Origin: Deinococcus apachensis DSM 19763
Lineage (GTDB): Bacteria; Deinococcota; Deinococci; Deinococcales; Deinococcaceae
NCBI RefSeq assembly: GCF_000381345.1
Contig: NZ_KB906405.1
Span: forward strand, 62,001-126,000
DNA length: 64,000 nucleotides
Direction of reading: 5' to 3'
Shown piece by piece: positions 47,022 to 56,706 of the stretch (the stretch's first letter is position 1; each line of letters begins with the position of its first letter). A program made the translations under genes and the position numbers. Under the pieces are notes generated by a model. That model was not told the DNA's origin. It ran no database searches and was given only the letters and a program-made list of their open reading frames with translations.

Positions 47022-47903
47022 ATGAAGTGTGTTCCCCTCACCGCCCTGCTGCTGACCCTGAGCGCCGCCGGGGCCGCCACCCCCACCTTCCTGAATGTGG
47101 CGACCGGCAGCCCGACGGGCACCTACAGCGCCATGTTCAAGAACATCGGGCAGGTCTGCACCCAGAGTGCGTACCTGCGCGAGCGCGGCACCAGCGGGTC
47201 GCTGGAGAACATCGACCTGCTGCTGGACAATCAGGTTTCGCTCGCCTTCGTGCAGTCGGACGTGCTCAAGGCGCGGCAGCAGATCGACAAGGACCCCCGG
47301 GTGGAGAACATCAGGACGCTGCTCCCCCTGCACCGCGAGGAGCTGCACCTGTTCGCCCGGCCGCCCGTCGTCAAGACGAACATTCTGGGCCGGACCACGA
47401 CGACGGGTATCCAGAACTTCGCCGACCTGAAGGACAAGCGGGTGGGCGCCTGGGGCGGCAGCCTGATCACGGCGCGCGTGCTCGCGGCGATGACGGGCGT
47501 CCCCTTCCAGATCGTGAGCCTGAAGGACCAGCCCTCGGCCTTCGCGGCGCTCCAGTCGGGGCAGGTGGACGCCGTCCTCGCGGTCGTGGGGCAGCCCGCC
47601 CCCTGGGTGAAGAACCTCAGCGGCGTGAATCTGATCGCCGTGCCGACCAATCCCAAGCTCAGCGCCATTTATTCGCCCGCCAAGCTGTTCTACCCCAACC
47701 TCAGCGCGAATTCGGTCCCCACCATCGCCGTGCAGAGCGTGCTCGCCACACGCGACTTCAAGACGCCGGAGCGGAAGCAACTCCTGCTCAACTACCAGAA
47801 GTGCGCCATGAGTCACCTCGTGAACCTCCAGGAGGACGAGGGGATGCACCCCAAGTGGCAGGAGGTGGACTTCAAGACCTGGCCCTGGCCACGCTATAAG
47901 TGA
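47022..47903 (+). CDS. TAXI-family TRAP-type solute-binding protein
   Basis: A 293-residue periplasmic binding protein with signal peptide ('[15 protein letters not shown]') and TAXI-type motifs: '[18 protein letters not shown]', '[18 protein letters not shown]' and '[18 protein letters not shown]'. TAXI proteins deliver substrates such as glutamate-like acids to TRAP transporters; the integral membrane subunits are not in this window. A second function in signalling, without transport, is possible. The gene is 25 bp after the small lipoprotein gene. Confidence 0.85.
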   Translation: MKCVPLTALLLTLSAAGAATPTFLNVATGSPTGTYSAMFKNIGQVCTQSAYLRERGTSGSLENIDLLLDNQVSLAFVQSDVLKARQQIDKDPRVENIRTLLPLHREELHLFARPPVVKTNILGRTTTTGIQNFADLKDKRVGAWGGSLITARVLAAMTGVPFQIVSLKDQPSAFAALQSGQVDAVLAVVGQPAPWVKNLSGVNLIAVPTNPKLSAIYSPAKLFYPNLSANSVPTIAVQSVLATRDFKTPERKQLLLNYQKCAMSHLVNLQEDEGMHPKWQEVDFKTWPWPRYK

Positions 47904-48035
47904 GGGCGGAGAACCTCCGGGCGCACCCCGAGCTGCCCCGGCCCCTTCTGGGGGAGGCTGAACCCTTCACGTTCCGCTTGGCGGGACGCCCCCGCGCGCC
48001 GGGCTTGCTACATTGACGGCCGGAGACTGCAGGCC

Positions 48036-48257
48036 ATGCCGACGTACGTGTACAAGAACATCGAGACCGGGGAACTCTACGAGATCAAGCAGAGCATGCG
48101 CGAGGACGCCCTGACGCGGCACCCCGAGACGGGCGTGCCCATCAAGCGCGTCCTGTCGGCCCCCGGCATCGCGTTCCGGGGCAGCGGCTTCTACGTGACT
48201 GACTCGCGGCCCAAGCCCAGCGAGGGGAGCGGCAGCGGGGGGGGCGGCGGCGAGTGA
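48036..48257 (+). CDS. FmdB-like small protein lacking zinc-ribbon cysteines
   Basis: A 73-residue protein that begins 'MPTYVYKNIETGELYEIKQS' and continues 'GVPIKRVLSAPGIAFRGSGF', the FmdB layout. The four cysteines that bind zinc in usual FmdB proteins are all absent, so the fold must be held otherwise. A Gly/Ser-rich tail ends it. It overlaps the HtrA protease start (GTGA), so it may act with it. Function unknown. Confidence 0.75.
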   Translation: MPTYVYKNIETGELYEIKQSMREDALTRHPETGVPIKRVLSAPGIAFRGSGFYVTDSRPKPSEGSGSGGGGGE

Positions 48258-49357
48258 GGCCCGCCCTGCGCGCTGGCCTGGCCGCCCTGCTGCTCGCGGG
48301 GGCGGTCACGGGCGCGTACGTCACCGGGCGGGTGGATGCCCAGCGTGCCCTGGTCACCCCGGACGAGATCAACACGGTCGAGGTCAGTCAGCGCGCCCTC
48401 CCGGCGGTCGTGCGGATTGACGCGCGGCTCCGCAAGGAGGTGCTGCAACCCGGCGACGACCCGGTGGAGACGGGCAGCGGCTTCTTCTACAAGAAGAACC
48501 TAATCGTCACCAACTACCACGTGATTCAGTACCAGGAGTCGGTGAGCGTGACCCTGTACAACGGGCGGCGCGTGATGGCGCGGGTGGAGGGGATCGACCC
48601 CGGCATCGACATCGCCATCCTGCGGGTGACGGGGGTCACGGCGCCCCGCACCCTCGCCTTCGGGCGCAGCGCAGCCCTGACTCCCGGGCAGAAGCTGATC
48701 ACCATCGGCACCCCGCTGCGGATTCAGAACTTCGTGGGAGTGGGCAATTTCAGCGTGGCCGCGAGCGCGCGTGATCTGCCCCGCAACGACCAGCTCGGGC
48801 AGGAGATCGGGCAGTACCTCGTCAGCACGAACAACATCCAGGGTGGCAACAGCGGCGGCCCGCTGCTCGACTCGCGCGGGGCTGTGGTTGGGGTGGCCGA
48901 TTCCAATGCCGCGCCCAACGGCTTCGTGCCCGGCGTGATCGGCATCGCCATTCCCGGTGACCTCGTGCGGCAGAGCCTGGACGACTTGGAGAAGATCGGG
49001 GTGCCGCAGCGAGGCACGCTGGGCGCGACGCTGGTGGACCTCGACACCCTGGACCCCGCCCTGCGCCAGCTCGCGGGCCTGAGCAGCTCCGAGGGGGCGC
49101 TGGTGGACGAGGTGCCCGCCGGAACCGCCGGGGCGCGGGCCGGGTTGCGCGGCTCGCTGAGAAACAGCCGGGGCCAGCTTCTCGCCCCGCTGGGCGACGT
49201 GATCGTGTCGGTGGACGGCCAGCGCGTGCGCGACAGTTTCGACGTGACCCGCCTGGTGGCGACCAAGCGCCCCGGCCAGATCGTCAACCTGCGGCTGTGG
49301 CGCAACAAGAAGCCGGTGGACGTGAAGGTGACGCTGCTGAAGCGCACCTTGCAGTGA
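48254..49357 (+). CDS. HtrA/DegP-type serine protease with PDZ domain
   Basis: A 367-residue exported trypsin-like protease. It has an N-terminal signal or anchor segment (8-24), catalytic triad His89 ('TNYHVI'), Asp119 ('GIDIAIL') and Ser200 ('GGNSGGPLL'), and one PDZ domain from about 255 ('GTLGATLVDLDTL', 'GDVIVSVDGQRV'). It would degrade misfolded envelope proteins. The GTG start overlaps the FmdB-like gene stop. An inverted-repeat element starts right after the stop. Confidence 0.92.
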   Translation: MRPALRAGLAALLLAGAVTGAYVTGRVDAQRALVTPDEINTVEVSQRALPAVVRIDARLRKEVLQPGDDPVETGSGFFYKKNLIVTNYHVIQYQESVSVTLYNGRRVMARVEGIDPGIDIAILRVTGVTAPRTLAFGRSAALTPGQKLITIGTPLRIQNFVGVGNFSVAASARDLPRNDQLGQEIGQYLVSTNNIQGGNSGGPLLDSRGAVVGVADSNAAPNGFVPGVIGIAIPGDLVRQSLDDLEKIGVPQRGTLGATLVDLDTLDPALRQLAGLSSSEGALVDEVPAGTAGARAGLRGSLRNSRGQLLAPLGDVIVSVDGQRVRDSFDVTRLVATKRPGQIVNLRLWRNKKPVDVKVTLLKRTLQ

Positions 49358-49360
49358 GGG

Positions 49361-49628
49361 AGCGGTCGGTAGTCAGAAAGAGATGAAAGGGCACGGCCTG
49401 CGCCGGGGCAGGCCTAGTTTTGACGCGGTGCAACGGCCATCCAGGCAGACTTCATGGGCTCGGCGTCTGCTCCCTCCCGGAGAACCGTCATGCCGGGCCG
49501 CAGGCGAAGCCTCTCCCGCCCCACGCCCCGGGACCTTCCGCGTGCGCTCAGGGTGACCCCGCTTCTGCGAACTCGGCCATGATCAAAGCCTGCCGCCGGG
49601 ACCCTTCTCTTTCTGACTGCCGACCGCT
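49361..49628. repeat. 268-bp element bounded by 23-bp inverted repeats (fills the gap 49358-49666)
   Basis: AGCGGTCGGTAGTCAGAAAG at 49361-49380 (arm to 49383) is repeated inverted at 49606-49628, with 22 of 23 positions matching. The interior has no credible ORF. A near-identical half-site occurs at 11323-11338. This looks like a non-autonomous mobile repeat of the small-noncoding-repeat type known in Deinococcus. Confidence 0.65.
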
Positions 49629-49650
49629 GACGGCTGACCGCTCAAAGCCC

Positions 49651-49656
49651 TATCAT
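49651..49656 (+). promoter_or_regulatory. Putative -10 box (TATCAT) for the deoxynucleoside kinase operon
   Basis: TATCAT ends 10 nt before the ATG at 49667, just outside the repeat element. Confidence 0.4.
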
Positions 49657-49666
49657 TCCCCCCGTC

Positions 49667-50278
49667 ATGTATCTGGTCGTCGAAGGCCCCATCGGGGTGG
49701 GAAAAACGAGCCTCGCCGGGCGCCTCGCCGCGCGCTACGGGGCAGAGCTGAACCTGGAGGTCGTGGAGGAGAACCCCTTCCTGGCCCGTTTCTACGAGGC
49801 CCCCGAGGCGTACTCGTTTCAGGTGCAGGTGTTTTTCCTGCTGTCGCGCTTCAAGCAGCTCTCAAACCTCGCGCAGCCGGGACTCTGGAGCGGGAACGTG
49901 GTCAGCGACTACCTCTTCGACAAGGACTTCATCTTCGCCGCGATGAACTTGAGGGATGCCGAGTTCGCCCTGTACGAGGACCTCTACAGCCACCTCTCGC
50001 CCCGGCTGCCCACCCCCGACCTCGTGGTGTACCTGCGGGCCGAGCCCGAACTGCTGCTCTCGCGCATCGAGAAACGCGGGCGGCCCTTCGAGCGCGATAT
50101 GCAGGCCGCCTACCTTCAGGAGTTGACCACTCGCTACGACGAGTATTTCCGCACGTACCCCGGCAGGCTGCTCACGGTGGATGCCAGCGGCTACGACTTC
50201 GTGGGGAGCGCGCAGGATGAGCAGGCGATCCTGGGCCGGGTCCACGAGGCGCTGCACGCGGAAAGCGCGGCGGACTGA
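49667..50278 (+). CDS. Deoxynucleoside kinase (dGK/dAK-type), first of pair
   Basis: A 203-residue P-loop kinase: 'GPIGVGKTSL' (Walker A), 'VVEENPFLARFYEAPEAYSF', 'VVSDYLFDKDFIFA', and an LID segment 'IEKRGRPFERDMQAAYLQEL'. These match the deoxyguanosine/deoxyadenosine kinases of Gram-positives and Deinococcus, which work as heterodimers encoded in tandem. It salvages purine deoxynucleosides for DNA synthesis and repair. Which gene is dGK and which dAK cannot be decided from sequence alone. Confidence 0.9.
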   Translation: MYLVVEGPIGVGKTSLAGRLAARYGAELNLEVVEENPFLARFYEAPEAYSFQVQVFFLLSRFKQLSNLAQPGLWSGNVVSDYLFDKDFIFAAMNLRDAEFALYEDLYSHLSPRLPTPDLVVYLRAEPELLLSRIEKRGRPFERDMQAAYLQELTTRYDEYFRTYPGRLLTVDASGYDFVGSAQDEQAILGRVHEALHAESAAD

Positions 50279-50342
50279 TGGGGAGAATGCTGGAACGGGG
50301 CTCGGAGCCTACCCCCCCCAGGTCCCCGAAACGGAGCCCCTG

Positions 50343-50966
<624 letters not shown>

Positions 50967-51089
50967 AGCACCCCTCACCCCCTCGCTGCGTGAAGCCCCT
51001 CTCCCCCTGGTAGCGGGGTAGGGACAGCCCTCCATGACAGGACCGAGGCGGAACCGCGTGGGCTCCACCCCGGCTCACTTCGCATGAAT

Positions 51090-51593
51090 TCAGGCGTTCA
51101 TCGCCTCGACGTTGATCTGCTGGGCGACCTGGGTGAGCTGCTCGTCAGCCGTCTTCTCCTCCTGGAGGGTCTGCTCCAGAAGCTGCACCGCGTCCTGATC
51201 GCCCAGAAGTTGGGCATAGGTGCGGGCGGTGCCGTACCCGGCGATCTCGTAGTGCTCCATCGCTTGCTGGGCAGCGATCAGCCCCGCTTCCAGCACCTCA
51301 GGCGAGGCGTTCTCCTGGATCAGCTTCTGGGCTTCCTGCACCAGGCCGCGCATGCCCTCGCAGGTCTCGCTGCCGGGCTGCTCGCCCAGCTTCTGGAGGA
51401 TCTGTTCCAGGCGCTGGATCTGCCCCTCGGTCTGCTGGATGTGCATCTGCATGCCCTGCCGCAGTTCGGGCGTCTGGATCACCTGCACGCTCTGCTGCAT
51501 CGCCTGCAGGCCCTGCTGCTCGGCGCTGTAGATGTCCTGGAGCTTGTGAACGTAGAGGTCCTGAAGGTCTTGCATTTGCATCGCCATGTTCAT
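51090..51593 (-). CDS. DUF892 (YciE/YciF-like) ferritin-fold protein
   Basis: A 167-residue, Gln- and Met-rich four-helix protein beginning with 'DLYVHKLQDIYSAEQQGL', the hallmark of YciE/YciF (DUF892) proteins, and ending with the second pair of helices 'GLIAAQQAMEHYEIAGYGTA', 'LLEQTLQEEKTADEQLTQVA'. Acidic and histidine residues at the helix centres could bind a di-iron site. The family is induced by osmotic or general stress; enzymatic role unknown. A GAGGTGA site precedes the ATG at 51593, chosen over 51653. Confidence 0.85.
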   Translation of the reverse strand: MNMAMQMQDLQDLYVHKLQDIYSAEQQGLQAMQQSVQVIQTPELRQGMQMHIQQTEGQIQRLEQILQKLGEQPGSETCEGMRGLVQEAQKLIQENASPEVLEAGLIAAQQAMEHYEIAGYGTARTYAQLLGDQDAVQLLEQTLQEEKTADEQLTQVAQQINVEAMNA

Positions 51594-51747
51594 TTCACCT
51601 CTACCTGGCATTGTGACCGGGAACTGACGGGGGCTTTCTGGCAGCCGAGTCAAGAAGATAAAGGCCGAGGCTTCAAAGACACTTCACGATGCAAAAGCGA
51701 CCGGACCCGCCCCTGAATTGGATCCGGACTGCAGTGAAAGGGATGGA

Positions 51748-52125
51748 TCAAAGTCCAGCGTGGCCCATATGCTCCAGCACGTTGCCCAGCAGGCCGGTGA
51801 CATGGGCGTCCGCAAGGCGGTAGTACACGACGCGGCCCTCGCGGCGCGGCGCGACGAGGTGCTCCTCGCGCAGCAGCCGGAGCTGGTGGCTCACGGCGCT
51901 CTCGCTGATGCCCGCGATCACGGCGAGGTCGCAGACGCACAGCTCCCCGGTGCTCAGGGCCGTCAGCAGCCGCAACCGGGTGCGGTCGGACATGGCCTTG
52001 AGCAGCGCGGCGGCGCGGGCCAGCGCCCCCTCGTCCGGCTGGGCGGCGCGGGCCCGCGCGACGGCCTGGGGATGGACGCAGGTCACCTCGCAGGCCTCGT
52101 CCCGGGAGGAGGTGGGGGCGGTCAT
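51748..52125 (-). CDS. ArsR/SmtB-family metal sensor, CadC-like
   Basis: A 125-residue winged-helix repressor with both metal sites of CadC visible. The cysteines Cys12 and Cys16 ('ACEVTCVHP') plus Cys63 and Cys65 ('ELCVCDLAV') make the alpha-3N site for Cd/Pb. Asp106, His108, His119 and His122 ('DAHVTGLLGNVLEHMGH') make the alpha-5 zinc site. It would release DNA on binding Cd(II), Pb(II) or Zn(II). No cation pump gene is adjacent; the only neighbour across its promoter is murE. The start follows a TATCCT box at 6 nt. Confidence 0.88.
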   Translation of the reverse strand: MTAPTSSRDEACEVTCVHPQAVARARAAQPDEGALARAAALLKAMSDRTRLRLLTALSTGELCVCDLAVIAGISESAVSHQLRLLREEHLVAPRREGRVVYYRLADAHVTGLLGNVLEHMGHAGL

Positions 52126-52131
52126 GGGGCC

Positions 52132-52137
52132 AGGATA
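52132..52137 (-). promoter_or_regulatory. Putative -10 box (TATCCT) for leaderless CadC-like mRNA
   Basis: TATCCT on the minus strand ends 6 nt before the ATG at 52125. Confidence 0.5.
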
Positions 52138-52182
52138 CGGCCCGGGGCAGGCCGAAAAAGGAAGCCCCCGCCCCACCTTTGC

Positions 52183-52188
52183 TAGCCT
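52183..52188 (+). promoter_or_regulatory. Putative -10 box (TAGCCT) for leaderless murE mRNA
   Basis: TAGCCT ends 6 nt before the murE ATG at 52195 and lies only 45 bp from the CadC-like promoter. Confidence 0.5.
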
Positions 52189-52194
52189 CCCCCC

Positions 52195-53670
<1,476 letters not shown>

Positions 53671-53673
53671 TCC

Positions 53674-54342
53674 TCAGCCCTGTTCGGGAGCCTCCTGCAT
53701 CCTCGGGCGAATCTGGTAGGCGCAGACGTGGGCGCCGCTGAGCATGTGGGCGATGCGGGTCACCTCGGCTCCGGGCAGGGCGGCCCGGATGTACCCCAGC
53801 TCGCTGCCGCAGGCGTGCCCGTAACGCAGCGCGACGCTCAGGACCGCGCAGTTGTGCTCGGTCACGGTGAAGCTGCCGTCGGGGTTCTCCTGAAGGTCGG
53901 CGAGGTAGCCGTCCTCGTCGAGGATGCGGGCGAGTTCCCGCACCTGTTCCCGGAAGGGGAGGTGCCGGGTGCGGGTCAGGGTGTCGTGCAGACGGCGCTC
54001 GGCGCGTTTCTCGAAGATGCGCGCGACCATCCCCGGGTCCTCATCCTGCACGTAGCTCAGGAGTTCGTTGGCGAGTTCGGCGTAGGCGCGGGGAAACAGC
54101 GCGTCGGCCTGCGCGGTGAGGCGGTAGCGCCGCCTGGGCCGCCCGGGTCCCTCGCGGCGGTCGTGGGCGCTCAGGAACCCGGCGTCCTCCAGCGCCCCCA
54201 GGTGCTGCCGAATGCCGCTGGGGGTGATGCCCAGCGTCTGCGCCAGCTCGTCGGCCCCCGCCTCACCGCGCTTTTTCAGGTGATGGAGGATGGCCCGCCG
54301 CGTCGCGGGCAGATGATCGAGGGCGGGGCTGACCAGCGGCAC
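53674..54342 (-). CDS. SufR-like winged-helix regulator with conserved cysteines
   Basis: A 222-residue regulator with an N-terminal winged helix ('ELAQTLGITPSGIRQHLGAL', 'GPGRPRRRYRLT') and a C-terminal domain with three cysteines (Cys165 in 'EHNCAVLSV', Cys178 in 'GHACGSELG', Cys207 in 'GAHVCAYQI'). In SufR-type repressors such cysteines hold an iron-sulfur cluster. No suf genes are nearby; instead it faces an SDR-VOC-QueA-like operon that it probably controls through the inverted repeat at 54383-54400. The GTG start follows TAGAAT at 6 nt. Confidence 0.85.
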   Translation of the reverse strand: MPLVSPALDHLPATRRAILHHLKKRGEAGADELAQTLGITPSGIRQHLGALEDAGFLSAHDRREGPGRPRRRYRLTAQADALFPRAYAELANELLSYVQDEDPGMVARIFEKRAERRLHDTLTRTRHLPFREQVRELARILDEDGYLADLQENPDGSFTVTEHNCAVLSVALRYGHACGSELGYIRAALPGAEVTRIAHMLSGAHVCAYQIRPRMQEAPEQG

Positions 54343-54348
54343 GGGAGG

Positions 54349-54354
54349 ATTCTA
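54349..54354 (-). promoter_or_regulatory. Putative -10 box (TAGAAT) for leaderless SufR-like mRNA (GTG start)
   Basis: TAGAAT on the minus strand ends 6 nt before the GTG at 54342. Confidence 0.5.
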
Positions 54355-54382
54355 CCGCGCCCCTCCGGGTCAAAAAGAGTTT

Positions 54383-54400
54383 AGCAAGCAAATACTTGCT
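54383..54400. promoter_or_regulatory. Inverted repeat AGCAAG-N6-CTTGCT, probable regulator site
   Basis: The repeat lies in an AT-rich stretch between the SufR-like gene and the SDR gene (starts 54342 and 54498), the expected place for an operator acting on both. Confidence 0.5.
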
Positions 54401-54497
54401 TTTCCTGCCGGGGTGCGCCTACACTCACGGCAACGCGAGCCCTCGCGTGACAAACGTCCTTCCCCGGAAGCTCCTCTCTCATGCTCAGGAGGACTCT

Positions 54498-55190
54498 ATG
54501 CCCGTCGTACTCATTACCGGCGCCTCCCGTGGTCTGGGCCTTGCCCTGGCCCGCCGCCTCGCCCGGGAGGGCTGGGCGCTCGTGCTCACCGCCCGCGAGG
54601 GGGACCCACTGGAGGAGGCCCGCCGGGAGCTGGCTGGGCACACCCCGGTGACGGCCCTTCCCGGCGACGTGGCGGACGGAGCACACGCCCGGCGCCTGAT
54701 CGACGCGGCGCTGGCCCTCGGCGGCCTGGACACCCTGGTGAACAACGCGAGCACGCTGGGACCCACGCCGCTGCCCCCCCTGCGTGACCTCCCGCTGGAC
54801 GGCTACCGACAGGTGCTGGAGGTGAACACCATCGCCCCGTTGCGCCTGATCCAGCTCGCCCTGCCGCACCTGCCCCCCGGGGGGCGGATCGTCAACGTGA
54901 CCTCCGACGCGGGGGTGGAGGGGTACGCGACCTGGGGGGGGTACGGCAGCAGCAAGGCCGCGCTGGAGCAGCTCAGCCGGGTCCTCGCCGCCGAGCACCC
55001 CGGGTTGCGGGTGTACTGGGTGGACCCCGGGGACATGCGGACCCAGATGCATCAGGACGCCTTCCCCGGCGAGGACATCAGCGACCGCCCGGTGCCGGAG
55101 GTGAGCGTCCCCGGGGTCCTGCGCCTGCTGACGGGCGACCTCCCCAGCGGCCGGTACGTCGCGCAACAGATGGTGGGGGTGACGGCATGA
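54498..55190 (+). CDS. SDR family oxidoreductase in QueA-like operon
   Basis: A 230-residue SDR with 'TGASRGLG' (nucleotide motif), 'LVNNAST', 'IVNVTSDAG' and the active-site tyrosine/lysine in 'YGSSKAA' (YxxxK). All catalytic residues are present, so it should be an active ketoreductase or alcohol dehydrogenase; substrate unknown. AGGAGG lies 5 nt before the ATG at 54498, which decides the start. It is the first of three genes joined by 4-nt overlaps, facing the SufR-like regulator. Confidence 0.85.
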   Translation: MPVVLITGASRGLGLALARRLAREGWALVLTAREGDPLEEARRELAGHTPVTALPGDVADGAHARRLIDAALALGGLDTLVNNASTLGPTPLPPLRDLPLDGYRQVLEVNTIAPLRLIQLALPHLPPGGRIVNVTSDAGVEGYATWGGYGSSKAALEQLSRVLAAEHPGLRVYWVDPGDMRTQMHQDAFPGEDISDRPVPEVSVPGVLRLLTGDLPSGRYVAQQMVGVTA

Positions 55191-55594
55191 GCCCGCCGCC
55201 CCCACAGGAACTGCGCGTGGTGATCAGCGCCCGCGACTACGAGGCGGTTCGCCACCTCTTCCAGGAGGGGCTGGGGCTCCGGGCCATAGCTGGCTGGGAC
55301 GACCCGGACGGGCGGGGCGTGGTGCTGGACGCCGGGCGCGCGACCCTCGAAATTGTGGACGAACCCCAGGCCCGGCGCATCGGGGAGATCGAGGCGGGCC
55401 GGGCGGACCCTCCCGGGGTGCGCCTCGCCTTCCGGGTGACCGACACGCCCGCGGCCGGGGAGCGCCTGCGGCGGGCGGGGGCCAGGGTGGCCGCCCCCCC
55501 CGTCGAGACGCCCTGGGGCCACCACAACCAGCGCCTGAGCACCCCAGGCGGCCTGCCCCTCACCCTGTTTCACCCGCACGTGGAGTTGCCGTGA
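55187..55594 (+). CDS. VOC (glyoxalase/dioxygenase-fold) protein
   Basis: A 135-residue vicinal-oxygen-chelate protein: 'VVISARDYEAVRHLFQEGLG' at the N terminus, 'IVDEPQARRIGEIEAG' in the middle and 'TPWGHHNQRLSTPGGLPLTL' near the C terminus carrying possible metal ligands. The fold serves lyases, isomerases and resistance proteins; no specific activity can be assigned. It overlaps the SDR gene (ATGA) and the QueA-like gene (GTGA), so all three are translated as a unit. Confidence 0.82.
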   Translation: MSPPPPQELRVVISARDYEAVRHLFQEGLGLRAIAGWDDPDGRGVVLDAGRATLEIVDEPQARRIGEIEAGRADPPGVRLAFRVTDTPAAGERLRRAGARVAAPPVETPWGHHNQRLSTPGGLPLTLFHPHVELP

Positions 55595-56667
55595 GCGCCA
55601 TGCTCACCCGCCCCCTCGACTTCACGCTGCCCCCGCACCTGGAGGCGCACGAGCCCCCCGAGGCCCGCGGCCTCCCGCGCGACGGGGTCCGCCTGCTCGT
55701 CTCCCGGGTCGCGGACGACGCCCTTCATCACGCCACCTTCCGGGACCTGCCCGCCTTTCTGCGTGAGGGGGACGTGCTCGTCATCAACACGAGCGGCACG
55801 CTCCCCGCCGCGCTCCCGGCCACCCGGGCGGACGGCTCGGCTCTGGAGCTGCACCTCAGCACGCACCTCCCCGCCGACCTGTGGACGGTGGAGCTGCGCC
55901 GCCCGGCCGGAACGGCGACGCTGCCCGAGCGTCAGGCCCGGGCGGGCGAGACACTGGGCCTGCCGGACGGCGGTCAGGTGACCCTCCTCGCGCCTTACAG
56001 CACGGACCGCAGCCGGGCCGAGCAGCCTGGGGGTGTCCGGCTGTGGGTCGCCGCGCTGCATCTCCCGGGGCCGCTCCTGGCCTACCTGGCGGCCCACGGC
56101 AAGCCCATCCGCTACGGGTACGTGCCGCGCGACTGGCCGCTGGGCACCTACCAGACGGTGTTCGTCACCGAGCCCGGCAGCGCGGAGATGCCGTCGGCGG
56201 GGCGGGCCTTCACGCCGGAACTCCTGACGGCACTGGTGGCGCGGGGCGTGCGCGTCGCCCCCCTGGTCCTGCACACCGGCGTCGCCAGCCTGGAGGACCA
56301 TGAGCCCCCCTACGAGGAGGTCTACCGGGTGCCGGAGGGCACCGCCCGCACCGTGAACGAGGCACAAGCCAGCGGGGGACGAGTGATCGCCGTCGGAACG
56401 ACTGTCGTGCGCGCCCTGGAAACCGTCACCGACGAGCGCGGGGTCACCCACCCCGGCTCCGGCTGGACCCGCGAGATCATCACGCCCGAGCGGGGCATCC
56501 GCGCCGTTCACGGGCTCCTCACCGGCTGGCACGAGCCGCGCGCCAGCCACCTGCTGATGCTGGAGGCCATCGCCGGGCGGCGACACCTGGAGGTCGCCTA
56601 CCGCGCGGCCCTGAAGGCCGGATACCTCTGGCACGAGTTTGGCGACCTGCACCTCATCCTGCCCTGA
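55591..56667 (+). CDS. queA: QueA-like S-adenosylmethionine:tRNA ribosyltransferase-isomerase
   Basis: A 358-residue QueA-fold protein: 'LREGDVLVINTSGTLPAAL', 'PIRYGYVPRDWPLGTYQTVF', 'EMPSAGRAFTPELL', 'LHTGVASLEDHEPPYEEVYR', and C-terminal 'VHGLLTGWHEPRASHLLMLE'. True QueA transfers ribose from SAM to preQ1 in tRNA. This protein begins 'LDFTLPPHLEAHEPPEARGL', as in the divergent actinobacterial branch, and lies in an operon with an SDR and a VOC protein instead of tgt or queD, so its substrate may differ. GTG start at 55591; an ATG at 55600 is the alternative. Confidence 0.8.
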   Translation: MSAMLTRPLDFTLPPHLEAHEPPEARGLPRDGVRLLVSRVADDALHHATFRDLPAFLREGDVLVINTSGTLPAALPATRADGSALELHLSTHLPADLWTVELRRPAGTATLPERQARAGETLGLPDGGQVTLLAPYSTDRSRAEQPGGVRLWVAALHLPGPLLAYLAAHGKPIRYGYVPRDWPLGTYQTVFVTEPGSAEMPSAGRAFTPELLTALVARGVRVAPLVLHTGVASLEDHEPPYEEVYRVPEGTARTVNEAQASGGRVIAVGTTVVRALETVTDERGVTHPGSGWTREIITPERGIRAVHGLLTGWHEPRASHLLMLEAIAGRRHLEVAYRAALKAGYLWHEFGDLHLILP

Positions 56668-56706
56668 GCAGCGGACTCCCCCTGCTCAAAGGTGTCTAAT
56701 ACCACC

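Noticed and set aside
53674..54342. Regulator as suf-operon repressor SufR proper
   Set aside because: No suf genes are adjacent and the cysteine count visible is three, so only a SufR-like label is justified.
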